Positions 8,459 to 16,722 of a stretch of 64,000 nucleotides of DNA are shown here, in pieces (positions within the stretch are counted from its first letter, which is position 1; every line of letters starts with the position of its first letter). The position numbers were made by a program, and so were the translations under genes. The stretch is from JAEUHO01 sp046350655 (GTDB lineage Bacteria; Planctomycetota; PLA2; JAEUHO01), in the NCBI GenBank assembly GCA_046350655.1, contig JAXMAB010000007.1, forward strand, positions 186,001-250,000, read 5' to 3'. The notes under the pieces are model-generated. The model worked only from the letters and a program-made list of their open reading frames with translations. It was not told the origin of the DNA and searched no databases.

Positions 8459-9811
8459 GTCCAGGACCGCACGGGCCACGCGGTCGGCGACGTCGGGGTG
8501 CGTCACGCGCGCGCGCACGCGCCCGAGGGCCTCGCGCGTCGCGGTCCACCGCGCGCGGTCGGTGAGCAGCGCCGCGAGCGCGTCGCCGAGCGCGGGCCCG
8601 TCGGACGCGCCGACGAGCCGCTCCTCGACCACGCGCTCGCCCGCGAGCACGTTCGCCATCGCGAACCACGGCGACAGCAGGAACGCGGGCCGCAGCGCGC
8701 GCAGCAGCAGCGGCAGGCGGTAGAACACGACCATCGGCACCTGCGCGACGGCCAGCTCCGCCGTGCTCGTGCCGCTCGTCGTGAGCGCGGCGGCGACGGG
8801 CCCGCCGAGGTCGCCGGGCCCCACCTTCACCGTGACGCCCGCGGGGAGCGCCGCGGGACCGCCCGTCGCCGCGTCGAACGCCGCGCGCGCGCGCTCCGAC
8901 GCGAGCCGCACGACGAACCGGGCCGAGGGCACCGCACGCGAGGCCCGCGCGGCCGCGGCCAGCACCGTGGGCCCCTGCCGCCGCACCTCGCGCCGGCGGC
9001 TGCCGGGCCGCAGCTCGACCCGCGGCGCGTCGGGGAGCGTGTCGGGCGACGCGGGGGGCGGCAGCGGCGCCTCGAACAGCGGGTGGCCGACGTACCGCGC
9101 ATCGAGGCCCTCGGCGCGGAACCACGGCGCCTCGAACGGGAACGCGACGAGGAGGCGGTCCACCGCGCGGCGCAGGCGGCCCGTGCGCCACGGCGCCCAG
9201 GCCCACGTCTGCGGCGCGACGAGGTGGACCGTGCGGATGCCGCGGCGGCGCGCCCAGCGCGCGAGCCGCAGGTTGAGCCCCGGGAAGTCCACGGTGAGCA
9301 GCACGTCCGGCGGGGCCTCGCGGAACCGCGCGAGCGTCTCGGCGCACAGCCGCCACCACGTCGGCAGCGACGCCACGACGGCCGCGAACCCGACGACCGC
9401 GTGCTCGACGATCGAGCGGTCGAGGTCGGCGCCCGCGGCGGCGAGCGCCGGCCCGCCGTACCCGCGCACGCGCAGGCCGGGCGCGCGGGCCTTGAGCGCG
9501 GCGACGACGCGCGCGGCGAGCCGGTCGCCCGACGGTTCCCCCGCCACGACGAACACCGTCCTGCCGGCCCACGCCGCCGGGTCCGGCGGCGGCGCCTCGT
9601 CGGGCGCGGGCGCCGGCGCGCGCAGCTGCGCGGCGAGGCGGCGGCGGGCCCGCGGCGTCGTGAACGGCGCGACGACGAGGTGCAGCACGAACGGCACGAT
9701 CCCCGCGACCGTCAGGAGCAGGAGCCCGAGGACCGCGAGGTGGTCGGCGAGCCGCGGCCGCGGCGGGGGCGCGCCGTCCACGGGGACGCCCGTCACGGGG
9801 CCGCCCGTCAC
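8453..9811 (-). CDS. lpxB: Lipid-A-disaccharide synthase with N-terminal membrane extension
   Basis: LpxB joins UDP-2,3-diacylglucosamine to lipid X, making lipid A disaccharide at the inner membrane. The GT19 pattern is clear: VFVVAGEPSGDRLAARV (AGE.SGD), GYGGPALAAAG, FPGLNLRLARWARRRG, HLVAPQTWAWAPWRTGRL, LLVAFPFEAPWF and YVGHPLFE, with LRPGSRRREVRRQGP and TSGTSTAELAVAQVPMVVFYR further on. It is 452 residues against about 380 in E. coli; the surplus is an N-terminal proline-rich stretch plus one hydrophobic segment (LLLLTVAGIVPFVLHLVV) that probably anchors it. GTG 9811 overlaps the upstream CPBP stop as GTGA, implying translational coupling. Confidence 0.92.
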   Translation of the reverse strand: MTGGPVTGVPVDGAPPPRPRLADHLAVLGLLLLTVAGIVPFVLHLVVAPFTTPRARRRLAAQLRAPAPAPDEAPPPDPAAWAGRTVFVVAGEPSGDRLAARVVAALKARAPGLRVRGYGGPALAAAGADLDRSIVEHAVVGFAAVVASLPTWWRLCAETLARFREAPPDVLLTVDFPGLNLRLARWARRRGIRTVHLVAPQTWAWAPWRTGRLRRAVDRLLVAFPFEAPWFRAEGLDARYVGHPLFEAPLPPPASPDTLPDAPRVELRPGSRRREVRRQGPTVLAAAARASRAVPSARFVVRLASERARAAFDAATGGPAALPAGVTVKVGPGDLGGPVAAALTTSGTSTAELAVAQVPMVVFYRLPLLLRALRPAFLLSPWFAMANVLAGERVVEERLVGASDGPALGDALAALLTDRARWTATREALGRVRARVTHPDVADRVARAVLDA

Positions 9812-10470
9812 GGGGCGATCGTCGGCGCCGACGGGCGCCGCGCGAGGAGGAGCAGGTTCGTGCCGTTCACGACGACGTGCGCGATCATCGGCGGGAGGAC
9901 GCTGCCGCTCCCCTCGCGCAGCAGCCCGAACAACAGGCCCACGACCGCCGCGAACACCGGGTAGACCGCGAGCGCGCGCCGCGGCAGCACGTGGACGAGC
10001 CCGAACAGCAGCGACGTGCCCGCGAGCCCGAGGTGCGGCCAGAGGGCGCCGCGGAACAGCAGTTCCTCGGCGACGCCCGAGAAGAGCGCGAGGAGGAGCG
10101 CCGTCCGCGTGTCGATCGGGCCGAGGAGCGCCTCGAGGGCCTGCCACGCGCGGTCCACGACGGGCGACGCGCGGGCCGCCAGGTGCGAGGCCCCGACGAC
10201 GAGGGCCCCCATGCCGACGGCCGCGAGGAGGTGGCCGACGGACGGGCCTTGCGTCCCGAAGAGGGTGCGGATCGTCCCGGAGAAGAGCGCGTAGCCCACG
10301 GCGAAGAGCACCGTGATGCCGTAGAAGCCCGCCGCGAGGCGCACGAGGCCCGGAGCCGGCACGGCGGCGCGGGCGGGCGGCGGCGGCGGCGGCGCGGCGG
10401 CGGGCGGGGCGGCCGGCGGCGGCGTCGGGGGCGTCGGCATCGGCGCGGCGTGGTAGGCGGGCGACTCCAC
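9808..10470 (-). CDS. CPBP family glutamic-type intramembrane protease
   Basis: 220 residues, several membrane helices after a Pro/Ala-rich N-terminus. The CPBP (Abi/Rce1) active-site motifs are intact: EELLFRG, FGLVH and HVVVNGTN. Rce1-type enzymes cleave C-terminal peptides of modified substrates in the membrane; many bacterial members have unknown substrates or bacteriocin self-immunity roles. GTG 10470 is supported by TACGCT ending 6 nt before it; ATG 10440 is the alternative. It is translationally coupled to lpxB (GTGA overlap), which hints at a membrane or envelope role but does not define it. Confidence 0.88.
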   Translation of the reverse strand: MESPAYHAAPMPTPPTPPPAAPPAAAPPPPPPARAAVPAPGLVRLAAGFYGITVLFAVGYALFSGTIRTLFGTQGPSVGHLLAAVGMGALVVGASHLAARASPVVDRAWQALEALLGPIDTRTALLLALFSGVAEELLFRGALWPHLGLAGTSLLFGLVHVLPRRALAVYPVFAAVVGLLFGLLREGSGSVLPPMIAHVVVNGTNLLLLARRPSAPTIAP

Positions 10471-10476
10471 GGGGGC

Positions 10477-10482
10477 AGCGTA
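10477..10482 (-). promoter_or_regulatory. -10 element (TACGCT) of a leaderless CPBP-lpxB mRNA
   Basis: On the minus strand TACGCT is followed by GCCCCC and then GTG 10470. It decides the GTG start over the internal ATG. Confidence 0.6.
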
Positions 10483-10503
10483 GCAGGGCCCCGGCGCCGC
10501 CGG

Positions 10504-11013
10504 TCAGGCGGACGCGCCGCAGTAGCGGCAGACCCGCGCCTCGCCGCCGGTCACCACGACGAGCGACGTGCCGCCGCACCGCGCGCAGGCGACGGTCGTC
10601 TCCTTCGGCGCGGCGTCGGAGCCGTCCGTCGCGGGGACGAACGTGTCCGTGGCGAGGTCGAGGCGGCCCGCGAGGACCCGCTCGGCCACGGCGTCGAGCA
10701 GCGCGCGACGCGTATGGGCGAGGCTCGCGTCGGCGGCGCGCGCGACGTCTTCGACGCGGGCACGGCCGGCGGCGCGGGCGACGGACGCGACGCTCTCCAT
10801 GAGTTCGTGGCGGGTGCGGCGCGCGCGGCCGGAGAGCCAGAGCGCCGCGCCCGGCAGCGCGAGCAGCAGCAGCGCGAGCGCGAGGTTCACCGGGGCGGCG
10901 TCGCGGACGTCGCGGGTGAAGAAGAAGAGGATGGACGCCACGGTCCAGAACGCGCCCAGGCAGGCGAGGATGCCGCCCACGAGCAGGCGGACCCGGTACG
11001 ACGGCAGCGCCAC
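10504..11013 (-). CDS. Membrane protein with C-terminal zinc ribbon
   Basis: 169 residues. Two hydrophobic helices lie in the first 75 residues (LLVGGILACLGAFWTVASILFFF; NLALALLLLALPGAALWL), followed by a helical segment resembling a winged helix (VEDVARAADASLAHTRRALLDAVAERVLAGRL) and a C-terminal CARCGG...CRYCGA pair typical of a zinc ribbon. The architecture suggests a membrane-tethered DNA- or protein-binding module; no named family was recognised. GTG 11013 begins just before the first helix, with TACGAT 18 nt upstream. It lies upstream of the CPBP gene on the same strand, 33 nt apart. Confidence 0.7.
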   Translation of the reverse strand: MALPSYRVRLLVGGILACLGAFWTVASILFFFTRDVRDAAPVNLALALLLLALPGAALWLSGRARRTRHELMESVASVARAAGRARVEDVARAADASLAHTRRALLDAVAERVLAGRLDLATDTFVPATDGSDAAPKETTVACARCGGTSLVVVTGGEARVCRYCGASA

Positions 11014-11031
11014 GCAGACCCTCCGCCCGCG

Positions 11032-11037
11032 ATCGTA
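11032..11037 (-). promoter_or_regulatory. Probable -10 (TACGAT) for the zinc-ribbon membrane protein gene
   Basis: TACGAT on the minus strand is 18 nt before GTG 11013. The remaining intergenic sequence up to 11218 holds no gene that I can support. Confidence 0.4.
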
Positions 11038-11218
11038 CGGGGTCCAGGGCACCGGCGCACGCACGCGAGGGCGACCCGGTCCGGGTGGGCCGCCGGCACC
11101 GGTTCGCCCCGACGCGGGACGGGCGGCGCGACCGCCGCGGGCCCCAAACAGGACCGATCCGATCCCTGATCGACGCGTCGGCGAGCGGATGTTCGGCCCC
11201 GACGCACGCGGCGACGGG

Positions 11219-11224
11219 TACAAC
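11219..11224 (+). promoter_or_regulatory. Possible promoter element (TACAAC) shared by two paralogues
   Basis: GACGGGTACAACCGG precedes the first paralogue (ATG 11248) and GACGGTACAACCCGG precedes the second (ATG 12897). The conserved block may be a -10 variant or a common regulatory site. Confidence 0.35.
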
Positions 11225-11247
11225 CGGAGCATCTTCACGGGTCCTTC

Positions 11248-12777
11248 ATGACTTCGGTCCCTTCCGGCCCGTCGCTCGTCGGCGCCCCCTTCGACGCCGC
11301 GTGGGCGAGTGCGGTCCGACGGGCCCCCGCGACCGACCGGGCGGCCTGGTTGGCGGCCGCGGACGCCGCCCGGACCGGCAACCCCTCGCTCCACGTCGGC
11401 GCGATGGAGGTCTACCGCGCGCTGGGCGTCGACGCGCCGGTGGACGACCCCGGCTGGGCCCCGCGGATCGAGTTCCTCTTCGCCCGCGACAGCCGCCGCG
11501 ACGCCGTCACCGACGCGTTGGCCGGGCGCTGGGCCGCGGGCCCGATCGCCGACCTCGCGCAGGTCTCGCGGCTCGTGGCCGCCGAGTGCGCGGTGGACCG
11601 CGCCGACGTGGCGACCGCCGAGGCCACGCTCGTCGCCCTGCTCGCCGCCGAGCGCGGGCGCGGGACCGCGTTCGAGCGCCGCGCGTGCGGGTCGCTCGCC
11701 GAGCTGTACCGCCGCCTGACCCGCGACTTCGAGGTCCTCCTCCTGGCGCGCCGAGCGCTCGCGATCGTCGTGCCCGGCACGCTCCCGCGCCAGACCGCCG
11801 CGATGTGGTACCGCGTCGCCGACGCGCTGGGCGGCCTCGGCGAGTGGCCCGCGTTCCGCGACGCCCTCGACGAGATGGCGCGCGTGCTCGCGACCGTCCC
11901 CGCCGACACCGAGATCCCGCTGCGCCGCCGGCTCGCCGTCCAGCGCATCCGCCACGCCGTACGGACGGGCGACCTCCCGCGCGCCGAACGCGAGGTCGCC
12001 GACTTCGAACGCCTCCTCGCGCTCCCGGCCCCCGAGACCGCGGACCCGCGCTGGTTCGACATGATCCGCGCGTCCCTCGCGGTCCAGACCGGCCGCCTCG
12101 ACGACGGCCGCCGCCTGCTCGACGCGGTCCGCGCGCGCCCGGCCGCGCGCGCGGGCGTCGACCCGCTCCCCCAATACGAGCTCGAGCTCGCGCTCGCCGA
12201 GCGCCGCCTCGACGACGCGCGCGCCGTCGCCGGCCGCATGCTCGACGTCGTCGAGACGCGCGGCGAGGAGTTCGGCACCGGCAGCTCGCTGCTCTGGGCC
12301 TCGCGAGCCGTCGACGTCGCGACCGTGCTCGCCCCCGACCCCGCGCTCGCCCGCCGCGCGTTCGACGCGGCCGGCCGCACGATCCTCCGCCGCATCGCCG
12401 AGGTGGACCGCGTCATGCGCCTCCTCCCCGAGCTCTCGACCTCCGAGCCCGAGGACCGCGCGTTCCTCATCGCCTCGCGGGCCCGCTTCCAGGACGAGCA
12501 GGCCCGCCTCCTCGACGGCGTGGCCGAGTTCCTCCGCGCCCACCTCGACGCCGTCGGCGACCTCCTCCCGCGCCCCGACGCCTCCGCCCCCTTCCTCTCC
12601 GTGTGCGCGTGGTGCCGTCGCGTGGCGCTGCCGGACGGGACGTGGCTCCCCGTGGGGCACTACCTCCCCCGCCAGGGCCCGCTGCGCCTCACCCACGGGA
12701 TCTGCCCCGACTGCCTCGCGCGCGAGCGCGCGCACCTGCCGCGGAGCGCCGCGCCCGGCCGGCCGGCGTCGTCCTGA
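11248..12777 (+). CDS. Helical-repeat protein with C-terminal CxxC/HGICPDC domain, paralogue A
   Basis: 509 residues, no signal peptide. The body is entirely alpha-helical and Ala/Arg/Leu-rich with TPR-like helix pairs (AECAVDRADVATAEATLVALL; GSLAELYRRLTRDFEVLLLARRAL). The last 60 residues form a small cysteine domain: VCAWCRRVALPDGTW, then VGHYLP, then LTHGICPDCL. That CxxC...H-G-I-C-P-x-C block is the tail often seen after PAS, GAF or receiver domains in sensor proteins and is probably a metal-binding module. Here it follows a repeat scaffold instead. The neighbouring gene is a clear paralogue with the same architecture. A signalling scaffold is a reasonable inference; no enzymatic motif is visible. 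Confidence 0.75.
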   Translation: MTSVPSGPSLVGAPFDAAWASAVRRAPATDRAAWLAAADAARTGNPSLHVGAMEVYRALGVDAPVDDPGWAPRIEFLFARDSRRDAVTDALAGRWAAGPIADLAQVSRLVAAECAVDRADVATAEATLVALLAAERGRGTAFERRACGSLAELYRRLTRDFEVLLLARRALAIVVPGTLPRQTAAMWYRVADALGGLGEWPAFRDALDEMARVLATVPADTEIPLRRRLAVQRIRHAVRTGDLPRAEREVADFERLLALPAPETADPRWFDMIRASLAVQTGRLDDGRRLLDAVRARPAARAGVDPLPQYELELALAERRLDDARAVAGRMLDVVETRGEEFGTGSSLLWASRAVDVATVLAPDPALARRAFDAAGRTILRRIAEVDRVMRLLPELSTSEPEDRAFLIASRARFQDEQARLLDGVAEFLRAHLDAVGDLLPRPDASAPFLSVCAWCRRVALPDGTWLPVGHYLPRQGPLRLTHGICPDCLARERAHLPRSAAPGRPASS

Positions 12778-12796
12778 CGCCGGACGGCGATCCGCG

Positions 12797-12816
12797 GGGA
12801 CGCGAGGCCCGGCCCG
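12797..12816 (+). repeat. Dispersed repeat copy between the two paralogues
   Basis: Exact core CGCGAGGCCCGG at 12801-12812, preceded by GGGGA and followed by CCCG. Confidence 0.85.
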
Positions 12817-12896
12817 CCGCGGAGAGCCGAATTGCGCAGATCGTCCGCGAGGGACGCGGGGTCCGCACCCCCCGACGGTACAACCCGGCCCCCGCC

Positions 12897-14414
12897 ATGC
12901 CGCCCCTCCCCGAGTCCTCGCTCCTGACTGCGCCGACCGCCGCGTTCGACGCCGCGTGGGCGGCGGACCTGCGCGGCCGGTCCCCCGTCGAGCGCGCGCG
13001 CTGGCTCGCGGCGGCCGACGCGGCGACGACGGTCGGCCTCGTGCCGCGCCGCAACGCCTTCGCGGTCTATCGCGCGCTGGCCGACGACCTCGACGTGGAC
13101 GCCCCCGGGACCGACACGCGGTTGCGCCTCCTGTGGGACAAGGACGGGCGTCGCGACGCGATCGTCGCCCGCCTCGCCACGCGGGCCACCGGCGCCCGCG
13201 ACGCCGGCCTCGCCGCGCTCGCCGAGGTCGTCGCGGCCGAGTGCATCGCCGAGGCGCAGGACCACGAGCGGGCGGAGGCCCTCCTCGTCGCGCTCCTCGC
13301 GCGGCACCGCGGCACCTGCTCCGAGGTCGAGCTGCGCTGCTGCTCGTCGCTCGCGGAGGTGTACCGCCGGGAGGGGCGCGACTACGAGACGCTGCTGCTC
13401 GCCCGCCGGACCCTCGCGCTCGCGGAGAAGCGGGACCGCGCCGACTTCATGGCGATGGCCGCGTTCCGCCTCGTCGAGACGCTCGCCGAGCTCGAGGAGT
13501 GGGAGGCCCACGCGCCGGCGCTCGACCTGTTCGCGTCCGCCATGGAACGGGTCGGCGAGCGGGCCGGCGAGCCGCTGTGGCTGGTCCTGTGGGCCCATCG
13601 CACGGAGGCCGCGGTGCGCCGCGGCGACGTCGAGGCGGCCGAACGGGCCGGCGCCGAGCTCGAGCGCCGGTGGCGGCGGACACCGGTCGGGAGCCACGGG
13701 CGCGAGTGGGCCCCCTGCCTGCTCGCCCGCGTGGACCTCGAGGCCGGGCGGCTCGACGCCGCCCGCGCGCGGCTCGACGCGATCGCGGAGGACCCGGTCG
13801 CGCGGACCGACGACGCGCTGCTGACGGAGCTCCGATGGGCCCGGCACGCCCGCCGCCCCGACGTCGCGCGGGCGGTCGGGGCGGAGATCCTCGCGCGCCT
13901 CGAGCAACCGTTCGGCGGCGCGCACGCGGCGGGCCGGGTGCTGCGGGCGACGCGCGCGCTCGTCGAGCAGTTCTCGTCGCCCCCCGCGGACCCCGACGCG
14001 TTGCGGCGGGCCTACGACATCGCGGGCGCGGCCATCCTCGAGCGCATGGCGCAGCTCGATCGCGCGATGCGGATGGTCCCGGAGCTGTCGGTCGCCGAGC
14101 CGGAGGACCGCCGCAGCCTCGAGCGGTCGCGTGGGCGGTTCCAGGTGCAGCAGGCGGCGGTGCTCGAGGGCGTCGCGGCGGTCCTCGCGCGGCGGATCCA
14201 CGTCGCCGAGGCCCCGCTGCCCGACTTCGACCGCGACGGCCGGTACCTACGGGTATGTGCCTGGTGCCGCCGCGTGGCGATGGCCAACGGGACGTGGCTG
14301 CCCGTGGGCCACTACCTGCCGTCGGGCCTGCCCCCCCGCACGCCGTTCCACCTGTCGCACGGCATCTGCCCGGACTGCATCCCGACGGTCGAGCTGCCGC
14401 CCGCGCTCGTCTGA
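12897..14414 (+). CDS. Helical-repeat protein with C-terminal CxxC/HGICPDC domain, paralogue B
   Basis: 505 residues, collinear with paralogue A over its whole length: FDAAWAADLR...ARWLAAADAA at the N-terminus, TPR-like helix pairs (CCSSLAEVYRREGRDYETLLLARRTL), the shared ELSVAEPEDRRSLERSRGRFQ segment, and the C-terminal VCAWCRRVAMANGTW...VGHYLP...LSHGICPDC domain. The C-terminal domain is the most conserved part, which suggests it carries the essential function. ATG 12897 matches the paralogue's start and lies 12 nt after a TACAAC block. The gene converges on lysS with 34 nt between stops. The two genes are an old tandem duplication, not a recent one. Confidence 0.75.
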   Translation: MPPLPESSLLTAPTAAFDAAWAADLRGRSPVERARWLAAADAATTVGLVPRRNAFAVYRALADDLDVDAPGTDTRLRLLWDKDGRRDAIVARLATRATGARDAGLAALAEVVAAECIAEAQDHERAEALLVALLARHRGTCSEVELRCCSSLAEVYRREGRDYETLLLARRTLALAEKRDRADFMAMAAFRLVETLAELEEWEAHAPALDLFASAMERVGERAGEPLWLVLWAHRTEAAVRRGDVEAAERAGAELERRWRRTPVGSHGREWAPCLLARVDLEAGRLDAARARLDAIAEDPVARTDDALLTELRWARHARRPDVARAVGAEILARLEQPFGGAHAAGRVLRATRALVEQFSSPPADPDALRRAYDIAGAAILERMAQLDRAMRMVPELSVAEPEDRRSLERSRGRFQVQQAAVLEGVAAVLARRIHVAEAPLPDFDRDGRYLRVCAWCRRVAMANGTWLPVGHYLPSGLPPRTPFHLSHGICPDCIPTVELPPALV

Positions 14415-14448
14415 ACGCGGGCGGGCGGGTCGGCGCGCGGGCCCCGCG

Positions 14449-16641
14449 TCACGCCGTCGGCATCCCCTGGACGGCGGACGTCGCGAGCGCGAGGAAGTCG
14501 TCGAGCGAGAGCCCGAGGCCCTGGCACCGCGCGATGAGCGGCCGCTCGATCGTCGGGGCGAACTTCGGGTCCTTGTAGCGCTTGACGACGCTCGAGGCCT
14601 TCACGTCCTTCACGTCCTTGCTCGGGAGCACCTGCGCGGTCGCGTGGACGAGGCCCACCACGGCCTCGGCGCACGAGACGGCGTGGTCGAGCACGCTGAC
14701 GCAGCGGATGCCCGTGTGGACGAGCCCGTCGTCGTTGTGCGCCGCGATCGCGTGGATCGCGCCGGGGTGCATCCCCTCGGCCTTCAGCGTGGCCGCGGCG
14801 ACGAGGCAGTGCTGCGCGGGGTCCTTCACGCGGTCGTAGTCGAGGTTGTGCAGGAGGCCGATCACGCGCCACGCGTCCTCGTTGCGGCCGAGGCGGCGCG
14901 CGAGCGCCCCCATCACCGCGCTCGCCTGCTCCATCTGCCGCCGCAGGCTCGGCGTCGTGACCCACTCGTCGAACAGCGCGCGCGCCCGGGTCCACGGGAT
15001 GCCCGCGTCGGCGACGTCGTCCACGGGGTGGCCGAGGAGCGACGCGAACTCGGGCTTCACCTCCGAGGTCGCGGCCTCGCCCCCCGCACGGGCCTCGCGT
15101 CCCGTCCCCCCGACCGCCCCCGGGGCCGGAGCCGCCGCCGGCGCCGCGGACGCCGCGGGCGACGCGGGCGCGGCGTCGAGCGGGCGCATCAGCGGGAAGA
15201 GCACCGCGTCGCGCAGGTTCTCCTGCCCGGTCACGAGGCAGACGAACCGGTCGATGCCCATGCCCCAGCCCGACATGGGCGGCATGCCGTGCTCCATGCA
15301 GGCGAGGTAGTCCTCGTCGATCTCCATGGCCTCGTCGTCGCCGGCGGCGCGGGCGGACATCTGCTGCTCGAAGCGGCCGCGCTGGTCCACCGGGTCGACG
15401 AGCTCGCTGTACGCGTTGACGATCTCCCACGTGTTGACGACCAGCTGGAAGCGGTCCACGACCGAGGGGACGTCGTCGTTGCGGCGCGCGAGCGGCGAGA
15501 GGTCGAGCGGGTGCCCCGTCACGAAGACGGGCGACACGAGCTTCGGGCGCGAGACCTTCTTGTAGAGGACGTCGATGAGGTTCCCGCGGCCGAGCTGGTC
15601 GAGGTCGTCGCGGTCGAGACGGATGCCCTTGCGCGCGATGGCGGCGCGGAGCGAGGCGGCGTCGGGGCAGGCGTCGTAGTCGATGCCGCTGTCCTTCAGC
15701 ACGAGGTCGCGCAGGCTCACGCGGGGCCACGGCGGCGTGAAGTCGATCTCGTTCGCGCCCCAGCGGATGCGGCGCGAGCCCACCGCGTGGTCGATCAGGT
15801 GCAGGATCAGCCCCTGCGTGAAGTCCATGTTGTCGCGGAAGTCCCAGTACGCCGCGTACCACTCGCACATCGTGAAGTCCTGGAGGTGCGACGGGTCCAT
15901 GCCCTCGTTGCGGAAGCAACGGGCGACCTCGTAGACGCGGTCGATGCCGCCGGCGACGCACTTCTTGAGCCAGGTCTCGGGCGCGATGCGGAGGGCGCAC
16001 TGGATGTTCAGCGCGTTGTGGTGCGTGAGGAAGGGGCGCGCGAGCGCGCCGGTGGCCTTGGCGGCCAGGACGGGCGTCTCGACCTCCTCGAAGCCGTGGG
16101 CGTCGAGGTAGGCGCGCAGCTCGCGGACGAGGCGGCTGCGCAGCTTGAAGCGGGCGCGCGTGTCGGGGTTGACCAGCAGGTCGAGGTGCCGCTCGCGGTA
16201 GCAGGTCTCGCGGTCGGAGAGGCCGTGCCACTTCTCGGGGAGCGGCCGCAGCGCCTTCGCGAGGAAGGTCCAGCCGGTCGCGCGGACGGTCGGCTCGCCC
16301 TTCTTGGTCTTCCAGGTGGTGCCCTCGATGCCGACGAAGTCGCCGAGGTCGACGAGCTTGTCGAAGCGCGCGAGCGCGTCGGCCCCCACCACCGAGGCGT
16401 CGAGCGCCACCTGGCAGCGGCCCGAGGCGTCCTGGAGGTGGACGAACGTCAGCTGGCCGAACGCGCGCGCGGTCATGACGCGGCCGGCGACGCGGACCTT
16501 CGTGCCCTCGGTCGTCTCGGCCTCTTTGCGCGCGGCGTCGAGGGAGTGGGTCGTGGGATAGCGATCGGCGTAGGGCCGGATCCCGGCCGCCTTCAGGGCT
16601 TCGAGCTTCTGGAGACGGACCTCGCGTTGGTCGTTGGCCAT
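14449..16641 (-). CDS. lysS: Lysyl-tRNA synthetase (class II) fused to a degenerate HD domain
   Basis: 730 residues against about 500 for ordinary LysRS. Residues 1-500 are a complete class II LysRS: OB fold (VRVAGRVMTARAFGQLTFVHLQD), motif 2 region (YEVARCFRNEGMDPSH...TMCEWY) and motif 3 (MPPMSGWGMGIDRFVCL), which charges tRNA-Lys in the cytoplasm. An Ala/Pro linker containing a dispersed repeat copy (about residue 515) leads to an HD-phosphohydrolase-like domain (about 530-720): MGALARRLGRNEDAWRVIGLLHNLDYD, HPGAIHAIAAHND and a VKASSVVKRYKDPKFA tail. Two expected metal ligands are altered (HN instead of HD; no His in LRRQMEQASAVM), so it may bind a ligand without hydrolysis. A TAGGCT -10 lies 9 nt before ATG 16641. 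Confidence 0.93.
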   Translation of the reverse strand: MANDQREVRLQKLEALKAAGIRPYADRYPTTHSLDAARKEAETTEGTKVRVAGRVMTARAFGQLTFVHLQDASGRCQVALDASVVGADALARFDKLVDLGDFVGIEGTTWKTKKGEPTVRATGWTFLAKALRPLPEKWHGLSDRETCYRERHLDLLVNPDTRARFKLRSRLVRELRAYLDAHGFEEVETPVLAAKATGALARPFLTHHNALNIQCALRIAPETWLKKCVAGGIDRVYEVARCFRNEGMDPSHLQDFTMCEWYAAYWDFRDNMDFTQGLILHLIDHAVGSRRIRWGANEIDFTPPWPRVSLRDLVLKDSGIDYDACPDAASLRAAIARKGIRLDRDDLDQLGRGNLIDVLYKKVSRPKLVSPVFVTGHPLDLSPLARRNDDVPSVVDRFQLVVNTWEIVNAYSELVDPVDQRGRFEQQMSARAAGDDEAMEIDEDYLACMEHGMPPMSGWGMGIDRFVCLVTGQENLRDAVLFPLMRPLDAAPASPAASAAPAAAPAPGAVGGTGREARAGGEAATSEVKPEFASLLGHPVDDVADAGIPWTRARALFDEWVTTPSLRRQMEQASAVMGALARRLGRNEDAWRVIGLLHNLDYDRVKDPAQHCLVAAATLKAEGMHPGAIHAIAAHNDDGLVHTGIRCVSVLDHAVSCAEAVVGLVHATAQVLPSKDVKDVKASSVVKRYKDPKFAPTIERPLIARCQGLGLSLDDFLALATSAVQGMPTA
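15086..15103 (-). repeat. Dispersed repeat copy inside the lysS linker
   Basis: Reverse-orientation core ACGGGCCTCGCG at 15088-15099 (one mismatch), followed by TCCC. It encodes REAR in the low-complexity linker joining LysRS to the HD domain. Confidence 0.6.
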
Positions 16642-16650
16642 GGCGGGGCA

Positions 16651-16656
16651 AGCCTA
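16651..16656 (-). promoter_or_regulatory. -10 element (TAGGCT) for lysS
   Basis: TAGGCT on the minus strand ends 9 nt before ATG 16641, giving a leader of at most a few bases. Confidence 0.5.
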
Positions 16657-16722
16657 CGCCACCCCCCCGGAGCCGCCATGCTCGGCCGGACACCACGCCG
16701 CGCGCCACGGCCCGGGAGGGCG

